Positions 17,028-25,625 of a DNA stretch of 64,000 bases are shown one piece after another. The translations under genes were made by a program, and so were the position numbers. Source of the DNA: CBDCFL01 sp965216135 (GTDB taxonomy: Bacteria; Pseudomonadota; Alphaproteobacteria; Rhodobacterales; Rhodobacteraceae). The notes below the pieces were generated by a model, which made no database searches, had not been told where the DNA came from, and saw only the letters and a program-made list of their open reading frames with translations. The stretch spans positions 1 to 64,000 of the forward strand of contig CBDCFL010000022.1 of assembly GCA_965216135.1 (NCBI GenBank), written 5' to 3'. How positions within the stretch are numbered: the first letter of the stretch is position 1; each line of letters opens with the position of its first letter.

Positions 17028-17227
17028 GCCTGCAATCCGTGCTGACCTGTCCGAAGTGCGGACATGGCCAGGAAGAAACCATGCCCACCGATGCGTGCCA
17101 GTGGTTTTATGAATGCACCAATTGCGGCGAGGTTCTGAAACCGAACCCCGGCGATTGTTGTGTCTATTGCTCGTTTGGCTCGGTTGCCTGCCCGCCGGTT
17201 CAGGCCGGTGACAATTGCTGTAGCTAG
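17003..17227 (+). CDS. GDCCVYCSFG-family cysteine-rich protein
   Basis: A 74-residue soluble protein with 11 cysteines. It opens with a zinc-ribbon-like TCPKCG and ECTNCG, then has the family-defining GDCCVYCSFG (residues 50-59) and ends in NCCS. Such proteins occur next to mercury or other heavy-metal genes and may bind metal; a chaperone or buffering role is inference. The ATG inside the end of merF was preferred because the longer frame upstream would overlap all of merF. It converges with ilvE, sharing four bases. Confidence 0.85.
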   Translation: MATATKQVSLQSVLTCPKCGHGQEETMPTDACQWFYECTNCGEVLKPNPGDCCVYCSFGSVACPPVQAGDNCCS

Positions 17228-18093
17228 TCCCGCGGCGCGGAATGCGCCCAGTCCCAGTACAATTCGCGCACCCGGCGGGTGACCGGACCATGCTGATAAT
17301 GGGTGCCGTCAAATTCCGTCACCGGTGTGACTTTCATCAGATTGCCGGACATGAATACCTCATCCGCGTTGCGGAAATCGTCGAATGTCAGCACCGTTTC
17401 CTTCACTTTGACCCCGTCCGCCGCGAGATTGGAAATATGCCGCGCCCGGGTGATCCCGGCCAGAAACGTGCCGTTGGGGATCGGCGTGAATATCTCGCCG
17501 TCGCGAACCATGAAGATGTTGGCACTGGCGGTTTCGGCGACATTGCCGTTGGCGTCGGCCACCAAAGCATTGGCGTAGCCCTTGGCTTGCGCCTCGGCCA
17601 GCATGCGGGCATTGTTGGGGTAAAGGCACCCGGCCTTGGCATTGACCACCGCGTCTTCCAGCACCGGGCGGCGAAATCGCGTGGTGCTCAGCGTGGCCGC
17701 CGTATCGGGCGGCGGCATGGGTATTTCTTCCAGACAGATGGCGAAACCCGGCGTGCCCTCGGCCGGCACGATGGCCAGATGACCCCCATCGATGCCCCAA
17801 TACATCGGCCGGATATAGACCGCAGCATCCTTGGGATAGCTCGCCAGACCCTCGCCGATGATCGCGATCATCTCGTCCACGCCGATATGCGGCTCGAGCA
17901 TCAGAGCCTCGGCTGACCGGTTGACGCGCTTGCAATGGGCGCTGAGATCGGGCGCGATCCCCTCGAAATAGCGCGCGCCATCAAATACCCCCGATCCCAG
18001 CCAAGCGCCGTGGTCAGCCGCCCGCATGATGGCCACGTCGCCGCTCAGCCAACGGCCATCGAAATAGGTTCGGATATTGGTGCCGGTGGCCAT
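17224..18093 (-). CDS. ilvE: Branched-chain amino acid aminotransferase (PLP class IV)
   Basis: A 289-residue fold-type IV aminotransferase. Visible are AWLGSGVFDGARYFEG at the N-terminus, the YIRPMYWG active-site segment, VVNAKAGCLYPNNA with the lysine expected to bind pyridoxal phosphate (K of NAKAG), and GNVAETASANIFMV. It interconverts leucine, isoleucine and valine with their 2-oxo acids. It is probably followed by the VOC gene in an ancestral order disturbed by insertions on both sides. Confidence 0.88.
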   Translation of the reverse strand: MATGTNIRTYFDGRWLSGDVAIMRAADHGAWLGSGVFDGARYFEGIAPDLSAHCKRVNRSAEALMLEPHIGVDEMIAIIGEGLASYPKDAAVYIRPMYWGIDGGHLAIVPAEGTPGFAICLEEIPMPPPDTAATLSTTRFRRPVLEDAVVNAKAGCLYPNNARMLAEAQAKGYANALVADANGNVAETASANIFMVRDGEIFTPIPNGTFLAGITRARHISNLAADGVKVKETVLTFDDFRNADEVFMSGNLMKVTPVTEFDGTHYQHGPVTRRVRELYWDWAHSAPRD

Positions 18094-18519
18094 TCTAATC
18101 CGCCTCGGCCAATAATGCGGCCAGGTCCAGCCGGGTGTTGGACATCACCAATTCACCTTCGCCGTCACGCGGCCAGTCGGCGCGGTCGCGGTCCCAGTAA
18201 ATCTCGATCCCGTTGCCATCCGGATCGTCGAAATAGACCGCCTCGCTGACACCGTGATCGGCCGACCCGGTGATTGTGACGCCTGCTTCGGTGACACGCT
18301 TCAAGGCAGCCGCCAGCGCGACCCGGTCAGGATATACAAAGGCAGTATGATAAAGCCCCGGATGCCGCTTGTCCGCAGGTGTGCCGTCTTTGCTTTCCCA
18401 CGTATTCAAGCCGATGTGATGATGATAGCCGCCCGCAGATAAAAACGCCGCCTGATCCCCGTAATTCAACATCACTTCCAGACCCATTACGTCCCGGTAA
18501 AAAGCAGTTGATCGTTTAA

Positions 18520-19980
18520 CAGCCCGTTGACGAAGTCGGCACTGGACGCAAGCGGCCTGGTCTGATTCTTTGATGTTCTGATTTGACCGGAGGATTCGCC
18601 GATGGCGATGGGACAGCAGAAGGATCGTCAGGGGGACTTGATGGTGGGCTGGGCGGAGATGCCGCGCTCGCCGGGTCATGTGTTTTACGACCGCCTGCAG
18701 TCGGTGCTGATCGAGGGCGGCTTCGACGCCTTTGCCGAGGCGAGCTGCCGACCCTATTACGCGGCCAGGATGGGCGCGCCCTCGGTGCCGCCCGGGCGCT
18801 ATTTCCGCATGCACCTGGTGGGCTACTTCGAGGGCATCGACTCAGAGCGCGGTCTGGAGTGGCGTTGCTCGGATTCCCTGTCGCTTCGGGAGTTCCTGCG
18901 GCTTGAGAACCGGGAGCGGGTGCCGGACCATTCCTGGCTGTCACGGACCCGCACGCGCCTGCCTCATGAAGTTCACACGGCGATCTTCGACTGGGTTCTG
19001 GCGCTGATTGCCGAAGCAGGTCTGGTCAAGGGCGATCGTATCGGGGTGGATGCCTCGACCATGGAGGCCAACGCGGCGCTGCGCAACATCGTGCGAAGGG
19101 ACACGGGCGAGGGTTACCGGGGGATGCTGGAGCGCTTGGCCCAGGAGAGCGGTATCGAGACGCCCACGGCCGAGGACCTGGCGCGTCTGGACCGCAAGCG
19201 CAAGGGCAAGAAGCTCTCGAACCAGGACTGGGTTTCCAGGAGCGACCCCGAGGCCAAGATCGCCAAGATGAAGGACGGCACGACCCATCTGGCCTACAAG
19301 CCTGAGCACGCGGTGGATCTGGACACCGGCGCGGTGGTGGCGGCCGAGTTGCACCCCGCCGACGAGGGCGACACGACGACGCTTCCCAAGACGCTGGCGG
19401 CGGCCCAGGAGAACCTTGCCAGCGTTGACGCGGTGCCGACGGCTGAGGACCCGGCCGAATGTGTGACCGACAAAGGCTATCACTCACGGGCGGTCTTGAA
19501 GGCCTTGGACAACGGCCCGTGGAAGACGCGGATCGCCGAGCCCAAGGCGAAGGGCTTCGCGCGCTGGCGCGGCGACGAGGCGGCGCGGCGGGCGGTCACC
19601 AACAACCGGACCCGGCTGTTATCGGGGGTGGCCAAAGAAGCCTTCAAGCTGCGCGCCGAGATCGTCGAGCGCTCCTTCGCCCACAACCTCGATCGCGGCG
19701 GCATGCGCCGGACCTGGCTTCGGGGCCGCGAGAACGTGCACAAGCGATACCTGCTTCACGTCGCCGGCCACAACCTCTCGTTGCTGATGCGCCAACTCAT
19801 CGGCGCCGGCACCCCGCGCGAGGCCGTGGCGGGCGGATATGGCGGTATTTTCGTGCTGCTCACGCCCACCGGGGCCATGCTGGTCGCACTGGGGGTCTCG
19901 CAAAGCGGCCAGACGGTTTTCGCCGCCGCATTCCTCATCTGGGAGTGAGAGCCGGAAAAAGCCACTTAATCAACGGGCTG
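18520..19980 (+). mobile_element. IS1182-type insertion sequence
   Basis: The 1461-bp element has terminal repeats starting cagcccgttga on the left, with the exact complement tcaacgggctg on the right. A 4-bp duplication TTAA lies at 18516-18519 and 19981-19984. It carries one transposase gene and lies within the VOC gene. Ends and duplication are unambiguous because excision restores the host reading frame. Confidence 0.92.
18602..19948 (+). CDS. IS1182-family-like DDE transposase
   Basis: A 448-residue transposase with an N-terminal DUF772 domain (YYAARMGAPSVPPGRYFRMHLVG cut here to its core) and a DDE catalytic domain. GDRIGVDASTMEANAALRN carries the first aspartate. VTDKGYHSR carries the second, and an acidic residue follows in the IVERSFAHN region near the C-terminus. 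The start ATG follows ccggagg at good spacing. It is intact. The family assignment (IS1182 rather than IS5 or IS4) rests on domain order and the 4-bp TTAA target and is fairly but not fully certain. Confidence 0.85.
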   Translation: MAMGQQKDRQGDLMVGWAEMPRSPGHVFYDRLQSVLIEGGFDAFAEASCRPYYAARMGAPSVPPGRYFRMHLVGYFEGIDSERGLEWRCSDSLSLREFLRLENRERVPDHSWLSRTRTRLPHEVHTAIFDWVLALIAEAGLVKGDRIGVDASTMEANAALRNIVRRDTGEGYRGMLERLAQESGIETPTAEDLARLDRKRKGKKLSNQDWVSRSDPEAKIAKMKDGTTHLAYKPEHAVDLDTGAVVAAELHPADEGDTTTLPKTLAAAQENLASVDAVPTAEDPAECVTDKGYHSRAVLKALDNGPWKTRIAEPKAKGFARWRGDEAARRAVTNNRTRLLSGVAKEAFKLRAEIVERSFAHNLDRGGMRRTWLRGRENVHKRYLLHVAGHNLSLLMRQLIGAGTPREAVAGGYGGIFVLLTPTGAMLVALGVSQSGQTVFAAAFLIWE

Positions 19981-20117
19981 TTAAGGTCCGACACTTTCAG
20001 ATGCACGTGCCCGATGCGGGTCTCTGGATGGGCCTTGGTCATGGCTTGTTCCTTGTGCTAAATCGACAGTCATAGATTGGCGCAAAAATGCGCAATTTTA
20101 TTCTTTTCGCAATTTCC

Positions 20118-21140
20118 TTAGTTCGCCCGCACGAAGCCGACAATATCATAGGTTTTCTCCAGGATCGGCTGGGCAATCGCCTCGGCCCGTTCGGCGCCTT
20201 TCGCCAAAATCCGGTCAATTTCGCCGACATCGCCCATCAGCCGCGCCATTTCCGCCGAAATCGGCACCAGTTTGTCAACCGCCAGATCGGCCAGCGCCGG
20301 CTTGAACCGGCCCCAGCCTGCGCCTGCATATTCGGCGATCACATCTGCCGGCGTCGTATCGGACAGAGCCGCGTAAATATCGACCAGGTTCTTAGCCTCG
20401 AGCCGCCCGGCCAGCCCGTCGACGCTCTCGGGCAACGGGGCGGGATCGGTGCGCGCCTTCTTGAACTTTTTGGCGATTGTCTCGGCATCATCGGTCATGT
20501 TGATGCGTTCCATGTCGCTGTCTCCGGATTTCGACATCTTCTTGGTGGCGTCGCGCAGGTTCATCACCCGTGTCGCCGGGCCCTCAATCACCGGCTCGGT
20601 CAGCGGAAAGAAATCAACGCCGAAATCGTGGTTGAACTTGGTGGCGATGTCGCGGGTCAACTCAACGTGCTGTTTCTGGTCCTCGCCCACCGGCACATGG
20701 GTGCCGTGATACAACAGAATATCGGCCGCCATCAGTGACGGATAAGCGTAAAGCCCAAGCGAAGCCTTTTCGGCATTGGCGCCGGCCTTGTCCTTGAACT
20801 GGGTCATCCGGTTCATCCAGCCCAGCCGCGTTACGCAGTTGAAAATCCATCCCAATTGCGCATGGGCCGGAACCTGAGATTGATTGAAAAGGATCGATTT
20901 ATCCGGGTCGATGCCGCTGGCGATCAGCACGGCGGCCAGTTCCCGCGTAGCATGGCGCAGAGCTTTAGGATCCTGCCACACGGTGATCGCGTGCAGATCG
21001 ACAACGCAATAGATGGTCTCGAAATCCGTACCCTGCATCCCGACCCAGCGTTTGAATGCGCCAAGATAATTGCCCAGCGTCACGTCGCCCGACGGTTTCA
21101 CACCAGAAAAGACCCGTTTCGTGAACTTTATTTCGGCCAT
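20118..21140 (-). CDS. trpS: Tryptophan-tRNA ligase
   Basis: A 340-residue class I aminoacyl-tRNA synthetase that charges tRNA-Trp. The HIGH-equivalent region is in FSGVKPSGDVTLGNYLGA near residue 11. QSQVPAHAQLGWIFNC and the MAADILLYH motif follow. KMSKS is present in ATKKMSKSGDSD near residue 195. The length fits the bacterial enzyme. A 75-base gap separates it from the interrupted VOC gene. Confidence 0.96.
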   Translation of the reverse strand: MAEIKFTKRVFSGVKPSGDVTLGNYLGAFKRWVGMQGTDFETIYCVVDLHAITVWQDPKALRHATRELAAVLIASGIDPDKSILFNQSQVPAHAQLGWIFNCVTRLGWMNRMTQFKDKAGANAEKASLGLYAYPSLMAADILLYHGTHVPVGEDQKQHVELTRDIATKFNHDFGVDFFPLTEPVIEGPATRVMNLRDATKKMSKSGDSDMERINMTDDAETIAKKFKKARTDPAPLPESVDGLAGRLEAKNLVDIYAALSDTTPADVIAEYAGAGWGRFKPALADLAVDKLVPISAEMARLMGDVGEIDRILAKGAERAEAIAQPILEKTYDIVGFVRAN

Positions 21141-21223
21141 AAGAGCAATCCCGATGCTGGATTTCTGCGCCTGAGCGGCTTACTTGTGGCCGCACAGAGC
21201 GTCAAGCGAACCGAGCAGGCCCG

Positions 21224-21910
21224 TTGAGCGATTACAAAGAAGAAAGCCCGTTCAACCCGTTGCCCCCCATCGTGGTGGCGCTGGCGCTGATGATCTTTGG
21301 GGTCGAGCTGACGTTCTATCTCGGCAATAGCGGCCTGATCAGTGGGCCGCAAGCGGTTGGCTGGCGTCTCGACGCAATGCGCGAATACGCCTTTTCCGGG
21401 CCGGTTCTGAACTGGATGATAGAAACCGGTCGCTGGCCGCTTGAGCATGTGAAACGCTTCGTCACCTACCCATTCATCCATTATTCCTTCACCCACATGA
21501 TCATGGTCATCGTGTTTCTGCTGGCGATGGGCAAACTGGTGGGCGAGGTTTTCGGGACGCTCGCCGTTCTCATCGTCTTTTTCGGCTCGGCGATTGTCGG
21601 CGCGCTGGCCTACGGGCTGGTCTTTGGGTCTGACGCGCCCCTGGTGGGCGGCTATCCGTCGGTTTATGGGTTTATCGGGTGTTACACGTTCATGTTGTGG
21701 CTGAGTATTGGCGCGGCGGGCAAAAGTCGGCTGAACGCCTTTCAGTTGATCGCTTTTCTGGTCGGCATCCAGCTGCTCTTTGGCCTGCTGTTCGGCTCGA
21801 ACAAGGACTGGTTCGCCGATATTGCCGGATTTGCCACAGGATTCGGTCTGTCCTTCGCCCTGGTGCCCGGCGCGATCACCCGCCTGCGCAACAAATTGCG
21901 GCAAAGATAA
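21224..21910 (+). CDS. Rhomboid family membrane protein lacking the catalytic dyad
   Basis: A 228-residue protein with about six transmembrane helices and the rhomboid layout, including the helix 2 segment PFIHYSFTHMIM. In active rhomboids the serine lies in GASG and the histidine in the last helix (AHxxG). Here the serine position is Y144 (GGYPSVYG), the histidine position is D199 (ADIAGF), and the oxyanion asparagine of HxxxN is V95. It is therefore expected to be a pseudoprotease, perhaps binding rather than cutting membrane proteins. It is divergent from trpS. Confidence 0.82.
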   Translation: MSDYKEESPFNPLPPIVVALALMIFGVELTFYLGNSGLISGPQAVGWRLDAMREYAFSGPVLNWMIETGRWPLEHVKRFVTYPFIHYSFTHMIMVIVFLLAMGKLVGEVFGTLAVLIVFFGSAIVGALAYGLVFGSDAPLVGGYPSVYGFIGCYTFMLWLSIGAAGKSRLNAFQLIAFLVGIQLLFGLLFGSNKDWFADIAGFATGFGLSFALVPGAITRLRNKLRQR

Positions 21911-21911
21911 C

Positions 21912-21978
21912 CGCTCATCGGCCCTGACGGCTTTTTCGCTTGCTGGAGCGAAAAGCGCGCGTCAGCAAGCGATGAGCG
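21912..21978 (+). terminator. Nested hairpin after the rhomboid gene
   Basis: Outer arms cgctcatcg and cgatgagcg enclose ctgac/gtcag and an inner hairpin ttttcgct-tgctgg-agcgaaaa (21933-21954). This probably ends transcription of the rhomboid gene. The three nested stems make it longer than an ordinary terminator. Beyond it, up to the tlpA stop, no gene is seen, but a perfect palindrome lies at 22088-22107. Confidence 0.5.
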
Positions 21979-22087
21979 CCTCGTCGGTGCCCGATGGAAC
22001 AGTATTATTGTTTCTTAACAAAGTGTTAACGAATTTTCTCCAGCAAATCGCCAACAAAACCTGCGAATTCATGAGCTTAGACAGTAG

Positions 22088-22107
22088 GTGTTTCGCATAC
22101 GAAACAC
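22088..22107. repeat. Perfect palindrome near the 3' end of tlpA
   Basis: The sequence gtgtttcgcatacgaaacac has 8-bp arms around cata. It lies 24 bases past the tlpA stop on the minus strand. It may be a terminator without a T tract or an operator; the sequence alone does not decide. Confidence 0.4.
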
Positions 22108-22130
22108 TCGAGACCGCATCCGCCGCAAGC

Positions 22131-22688
22131 CTATGAGTCAGGTTCCGCGATAAAAGCCGCGATGATGGCGCGCGCGCTGTCTGAATACCATTCCGCATCA
22201 CCCTGCAGGCGGCCGATCTCATTGCCTTCCGGGTCAACCAGAACCGATATTGGCAGGCCCAGCACGCCGGAATTGCGGCTCAGCTGCTGGCCCTCGTCGA
22301 TGAAAAGCGGCAGGTTCTCGATCCCCTGTTCTTCAAAAAACTTTGTCATGCCCGTGGTCTTGCTGCGGATGGCGATAGTGACGACTTCAAAGTCATCGCC
22401 GCCGAACTCGCCCTGCAGCGCGTCAAGCGCAGGCATCTCGGCGCGACATGGCGCGCACCAGGTCGCCCAGAAATTTACCAGCAAATATTTGCCCTGCCAA
22501 TCCGACAAGCGATGCGCGCCGCCATCGAGATCGACAAATTCATCGTCAGCCATCGGGCGCGGTTCGGAAAAAACCAGCTTTTTCAGCGTTCCCTTGCGCA
22601 GGCCCTCTAATTCGGCGGTGCCGCCAATGCCCGGGTTTGCAACCAAAGCCAGTGCTATATAAAGGATCGCCGAACGTATGAACTTCAT
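22131..22688 (-). CDS. TlpA-like periplasmic thiol-disulfide oxidoreductase
   Basis: A 185-residue thioredoxin-fold protein with an N-terminal signal/anchor (ILYIALALVANPGIGG) and the active site WCAPC at residues 77-81, preceded by LLVNFWAT as in the TlpA/ResA group. The cis-proline loop is LGLPISVLVD. It probably reduces or exchanges disulfides in the periplasm, for instance in cytochrome maturation. It is divergent from argH with only 26 bases between starts. Confidence 0.9.
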   Translation of the reverse strand: MKFIRSAILYIALALVANPGIGGTAELEGLRKGTLKKLVFSEPRPMADDEFVDLDGGAHRLSDWQGKYLLVNFWATWCAPCRAEMPALDALQGEFGGDDFEVVTIAIRSKTTGMTKFFEEQGIENLPLFIDEGQQLSRNSGVLGLPISVLVDPEGNEIGRLQGDAEWYSDSARAIIAAFIAEPDS

Positions 22689-22714
22689 TGGCTAACTCCT
22701 CGGAGCCTGAATTA

Positions 22715-24106
22715 ATGACCGACAAAATCCGAAATGCCATGTGGGGCGGACGTTTTGCGGCGGGTCCGGATGCGATCATGCAGGCGATCAACGCCTCGAT
22801 TGCATTTGACCAACGGCTTGCCGCCCACGACATTACCGGCTCTCGTGCCCATGCGGCGATGCTGGCCGCCCAGGGCATCATCTCTGATAAAGATGCAAAT
22901 GCCATTCGTGAAGGCCTGCTCACGATCTTGTCAGAGATCGAGCGCGGTTCGTTTCAGTTTTCAACCGAACTTGAAGATATACACATGAATATCGAGGCGC
23001 GGTTGCGTGATCTTATCGGCGATCCCGCAGGGCGGCTGCACACCGCGCGATCGCGAAATGACCAGGTCGCCGTCGATTTTCGCCTTTGGGTGCGCGATGC
23101 CTGCGATCAGGTCGTCGATGGTCTGGCGGCATTGCAAAGCGCGCTGGTCGCTCAGGCCGAGGCCGGTGCGGATTGGGTGATGCCCGGATTTACCCATCTG
23201 CAGACTGCCCAGCCGGTGACCTGGGGCCATCATATGTTGGCTTACGTCGAGATGCTGGACCGTGATGCCTCACGCATTCAGGACGCCCGGGCGCGGATGA
23301 ACGAAAGCCCGTTGGGTGCGGCCGCCCTGGCCGGAACATCTTTTCCGATTGACCGTGCTGCGACGGCCAAGGCGCTGGGATTTGACCGGCCGATGGCCAA
23401 TTCGCTCGACGCAGTCGCCGACCGCGATTTCGCGCTGGAATTCCTGGGCGCGGCGTCGATCTGCGCGATGCACCTGTCGCGGCTGGCCGAAGAACTGGTC
23501 ATCTGGTCGTCGGCACAATTCCGGTTTGTCACCCTGTCTGACCGCTTTTCGACCGGCTCGTCGATCATGCCGCAGAAAAAGAACCCCGACGCAGCCGAAC
23601 TGATCCGCGCCAAGATCGGGCGCATCCTTGGGGCGACGGTCGGGCTGTTCACGGTCATGAAGGGTCTGCCACTGGCCTATTCAAAGGATATGCAGGAAGA
23701 CAAGGAACAGGTCTTTGATGCCGCCGATGCGCTGATGCTCTCGCTTTCGGCAATGGCAGGCATGGTCGCCGACATGACCGCCAATCGCGAGGCCCTGCGG
23801 GGCGCTGCCGCGTCGGGTTTTTCGACGGCCACCGATCTGGCCGACTGGCTGGTGCGCGCGTTGGACCTGCCGTTCCGCGAGGCTCATCACCTTACAGGAC
23901 GTGCGGTGGCCATGGCCGAGGAAAAGCGCTGCGATCTGCCCGAGCTTGACCTCGCCGATCTGCAATCCCTGCATTCCGGGATCACAAATTCGGTCTACGA
24001 CGTGCTTTCGGTTGAAAATTCGGTCGCTTCACGCATCTCTTACGGTGGCACCGCACCCAAACGCGTGCGCGAACAAATCGCCCGCTGGAAGGAGAAATTG
24101 TCATGA
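22715..24106 (+). CDS. argH: Argininosuccinate lyase
   Basis: A 463-residue enzyme of the fumarase/aspartase superfamily, catalysing the last step of arginine synthesis: argininosuccinate to arginine and fumarate. Diagnostic stretches are MWGGRF at the N-terminus, HTARSRNDQVA, FTHLQTAQPVTWGHH, and the superfamily signature GSSIMPQKKNPD with the catalytic serine. The ATG after a weak gaatta spacer begins the conserved N-terminus. It overlaps the small lipoprotein gene by four bases. Confidence 0.97.
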   Translation: MTDKIRNAMWGGRFAAGPDAIMQAINASIAFDQRLAAHDITGSRAHAAMLAAQGIISDKDANAIREGLLTILSEIERGSFQFSTELEDIHMNIEARLRDLIGDPAGRLHTARSRNDQVAVDFRLWVRDACDQVVDGLAALQSALVAQAEAGADWVMPGFTHLQTAQPVTWGHHMLAYVEMLDRDASRIQDARARMNESPLGAAALAGTSFPIDRAATAKALGFDRPMANSLDAVADRDFALEFLGAASICAMHLSRLAEELVIWSSAQFRFVTLSDRFSTGSSIMPQKKNPDAAELIRAKIGRILGATVGLFTVMKGLPLAYSKDMQEDKEQVFDAADALMLSLSAMAGMVADMTANREALRGAAASGFSTATDLADWLVRALDLPFREAHHLTGRAVAMAEEKRCDLPELDLADLQSLHSGITNSVYDVLSVENSVASRISYGGTAPKRVREQIARWKEKLS

Positions 24107-24264
24107 TCCGGATTATGGCCGCTTGTTCGATTTTTGCGCTGACCGCCTGTGGCGTGGACGGCCAGCCGATTACGCCGAAATACACCACCGAAACGACGAT
24201 CGGCTTCAACTCCAAGACCGGCGCATTTAACAAGACCAAAATAACCATTGATCTGAACGGTTAG
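24103..24264 (+). CDS. Small lipoprotein between argH and lysA
   Basis: A 53-residue protein whose start overlaps the argH stop (ATGA). It has a lipobox, LTAC-GVD, after a short hydrophobic segment (IMAACSIFALTAC), so it should be a lipid-anchored protein of about 37 residues. The mature part, PITPKYTTETTIGFNSKTG, is beta-prone. It has no assigned function. The argH-lipoprotein-lysA order appears to be common in Rhodobacterales, from memory. Confidence 0.8.
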   Translation: MIRIMAACSIFALTACGVDGQPITPKYTTETTIGFNSKTGAFNKTKITIDLNG

Positions 24265-24321
24265 GCAAGGGATGCGCGCGGGCCCGAAATTCGGTATCTC
24301 TGCGCAGCAAAGAAGGGGCGG

Positions 24322-25587
24322 ATGGATCATTTCCTCTACAAGGGCGGCGCGCTGCATGGCGAAGACGTGCCGATTGCCGAGATCGCGAGCGCGGTCGGCA
24401 CGCCGTTTTTTTGCTACTCCGCCGCCACGCTGACCCGCCATTACCGGCTGTTCGAGGAGGCGCTGGCAGGCACTGACCATCTGATTTGCTATGCGATGAA
24501 GGCCAATTCCAACCTGGCGGTTGTCAAGCTGCTGGGTGATCTGGGCGCGGGCATGGATGTGGTCAGCCTCGGCGAATATCTGCGCGCCAAGGCCGCAGGC
24601 GTGCCTGCCGACCGCATCGTTTTCTCCGGCATCGGCAAGACCAAAGAGGAAATGCACGCGGCCCTGACCGGCGGCATTCGCCAGTTCAACATCGAAAGCG
24701 AGCCTGAGATCGAGGCGCTCAACGAGGTGGCGCTGGGTTTGGACCTGGTCGCGCCGGTGACGGTGCGCGTAAACCCCGATGTAGACGCGAATACCCATCA
24801 CAAGATCGCCACCGGAAAATCCGAAAACAAATTCGGCATACCAATTGCGCGGGCGCGCGAAGTTTACGCGCGTATTGCCGCACTGCCAGGGCTGAACGCG
24901 GTTGGCATCGACGTTCACATTGGCAGCCAGCTGGTCGATCTGGCCCCGTTTGAGGCCGCTTACCGGAAAGTTGCCGACCTTGCCGCCATTTTACGCGCCG
25001 ATGGTCACACCATTACGCGTCTCGATCTGGGCGGCGGTCTGGGCATTCCTTATGCACGCTCAAACTCTGCGCCGCCGCTGCCGATTGAATACGGAGAGAT
25101 GGTCAAACGCATCGTCGGCCATCTGGGCTGCGAGATTGAGATTGAACCGGGTCGCCTGATCGCCGGAAATTCCGGGATCATGGTGTCGCGGGTCATTTAT
25201 GTAAAACAGGGCGGGGACCGCCAGTTCATGATCCTCGATGCGGCGATGAACGACCTGATCCGCCCCGCGATGTATGATGCGTATCACGACGTGGTCCCAA
25301 TCAGCGCACCGGTGCCGGGGGCAGAGGCGGCCGTGTACGACATTGTCGGCCCGGTCTGCGAAACCGGCGACACATTTGCCAGAGAGCGGCAGATGGCACC
25401 GGTTGTGGCGGGCGATCTGGTGGCGTTTCGCTCGGCAGGTGCCTATGGCGCGGTCATGGCGTCGGAATACAATTCCCGCCCGCTGATCCCGGAAGTGCTG
25501 GTCAGCGGCAATCAATTCGCTGTCATTCGGGCGCGACCAAGCTATGATGATATGCTCGGACGCGATAGCATCCCACCATGGCTTTGA
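24322..25587 (+). CDS. lysA: Diaminopimelate decarboxylase
   Basis: A 421-residue fold-type III PLP enzyme converting meso-diaminopimelate to lysine. The PLP lysine is in CYAMKANSNLAVV near residue 58. The HIGSQL motif, LGGGLGIPY phosphate-binding loop, EPGRLIAGNSGIM and the C-terminal GPVCETGDTF with the active-site cysteine are all present. It is the third gene of the argH-lipoprotein-lysA group. Confidence 0.96.
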   Translation: MDHFLYKGGALHGEDVPIAEIASAVGTPFFCYSAATLTRHYRLFEEALAGTDHLICYAMKANSNLAVVKLLGDLGAGMDVVSLGEYLRAKAAGVPADRIVFSGIGKTKEEMHAALTGGIRQFNIESEPEIEALNEVALGLDLVAPVTVRVNPDVDANTHHKIATGKSENKFGIPIARAREVYARIAALPGLNAVGIDVHIGSQLVDLAPFEAAYRKVADLAAILRADGHTITRLDLGGGLGIPYARSNSAPPLPIEYGEMVKRIVGHLGCEIEIEPGRLIAGNSGIMVSRVIYVKQGGDRQFMILDAAMNDLIRPAMYDAYHDVVPISAPVPGAEAAVYDIVGPVCETGDTFARERQMAPVVAGDLVAFRSAGAYGAVMASEYNSRPLIPEVLVSGNQFAVIRARPSYDDMLGRDSIPPWL

Positions 25588-25625
25588 CCCCGGTTCATGT
25601 CGGGGCTGGCCCCGGATAAACGAAA

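Larger units (their letters stand above)
18095..20042 (-). pseudogene. VOC family (glyoxalase/dioxygenase-like) protein, interrupted by IS1182-type element
   Basis: The N-terminal 20 codons (20042-19981) read MTKAHPETRIGHVHLKVSDL. The rest (18515-18095) continues KRSTAFYRDVMGLEV and ends in the metal-binding region DDPDGNGIEIYWDRDR. Removing the insertion and one TTAA copy joins the frame exactly into a 160-residue VOC-superfamily protein with HHHIGLNTWESKDG, typical of catechol-2,3-dioxygenase-like members. The gene is inactivated by a clean insertion, with no other damage seen. Confidence 0.9.

Noticed and set aside
24040..24918. A 292-codon minus-strand frame over argH/lysA
   Set aside because: It spans two strong genes on the other strand and has no domain pattern.
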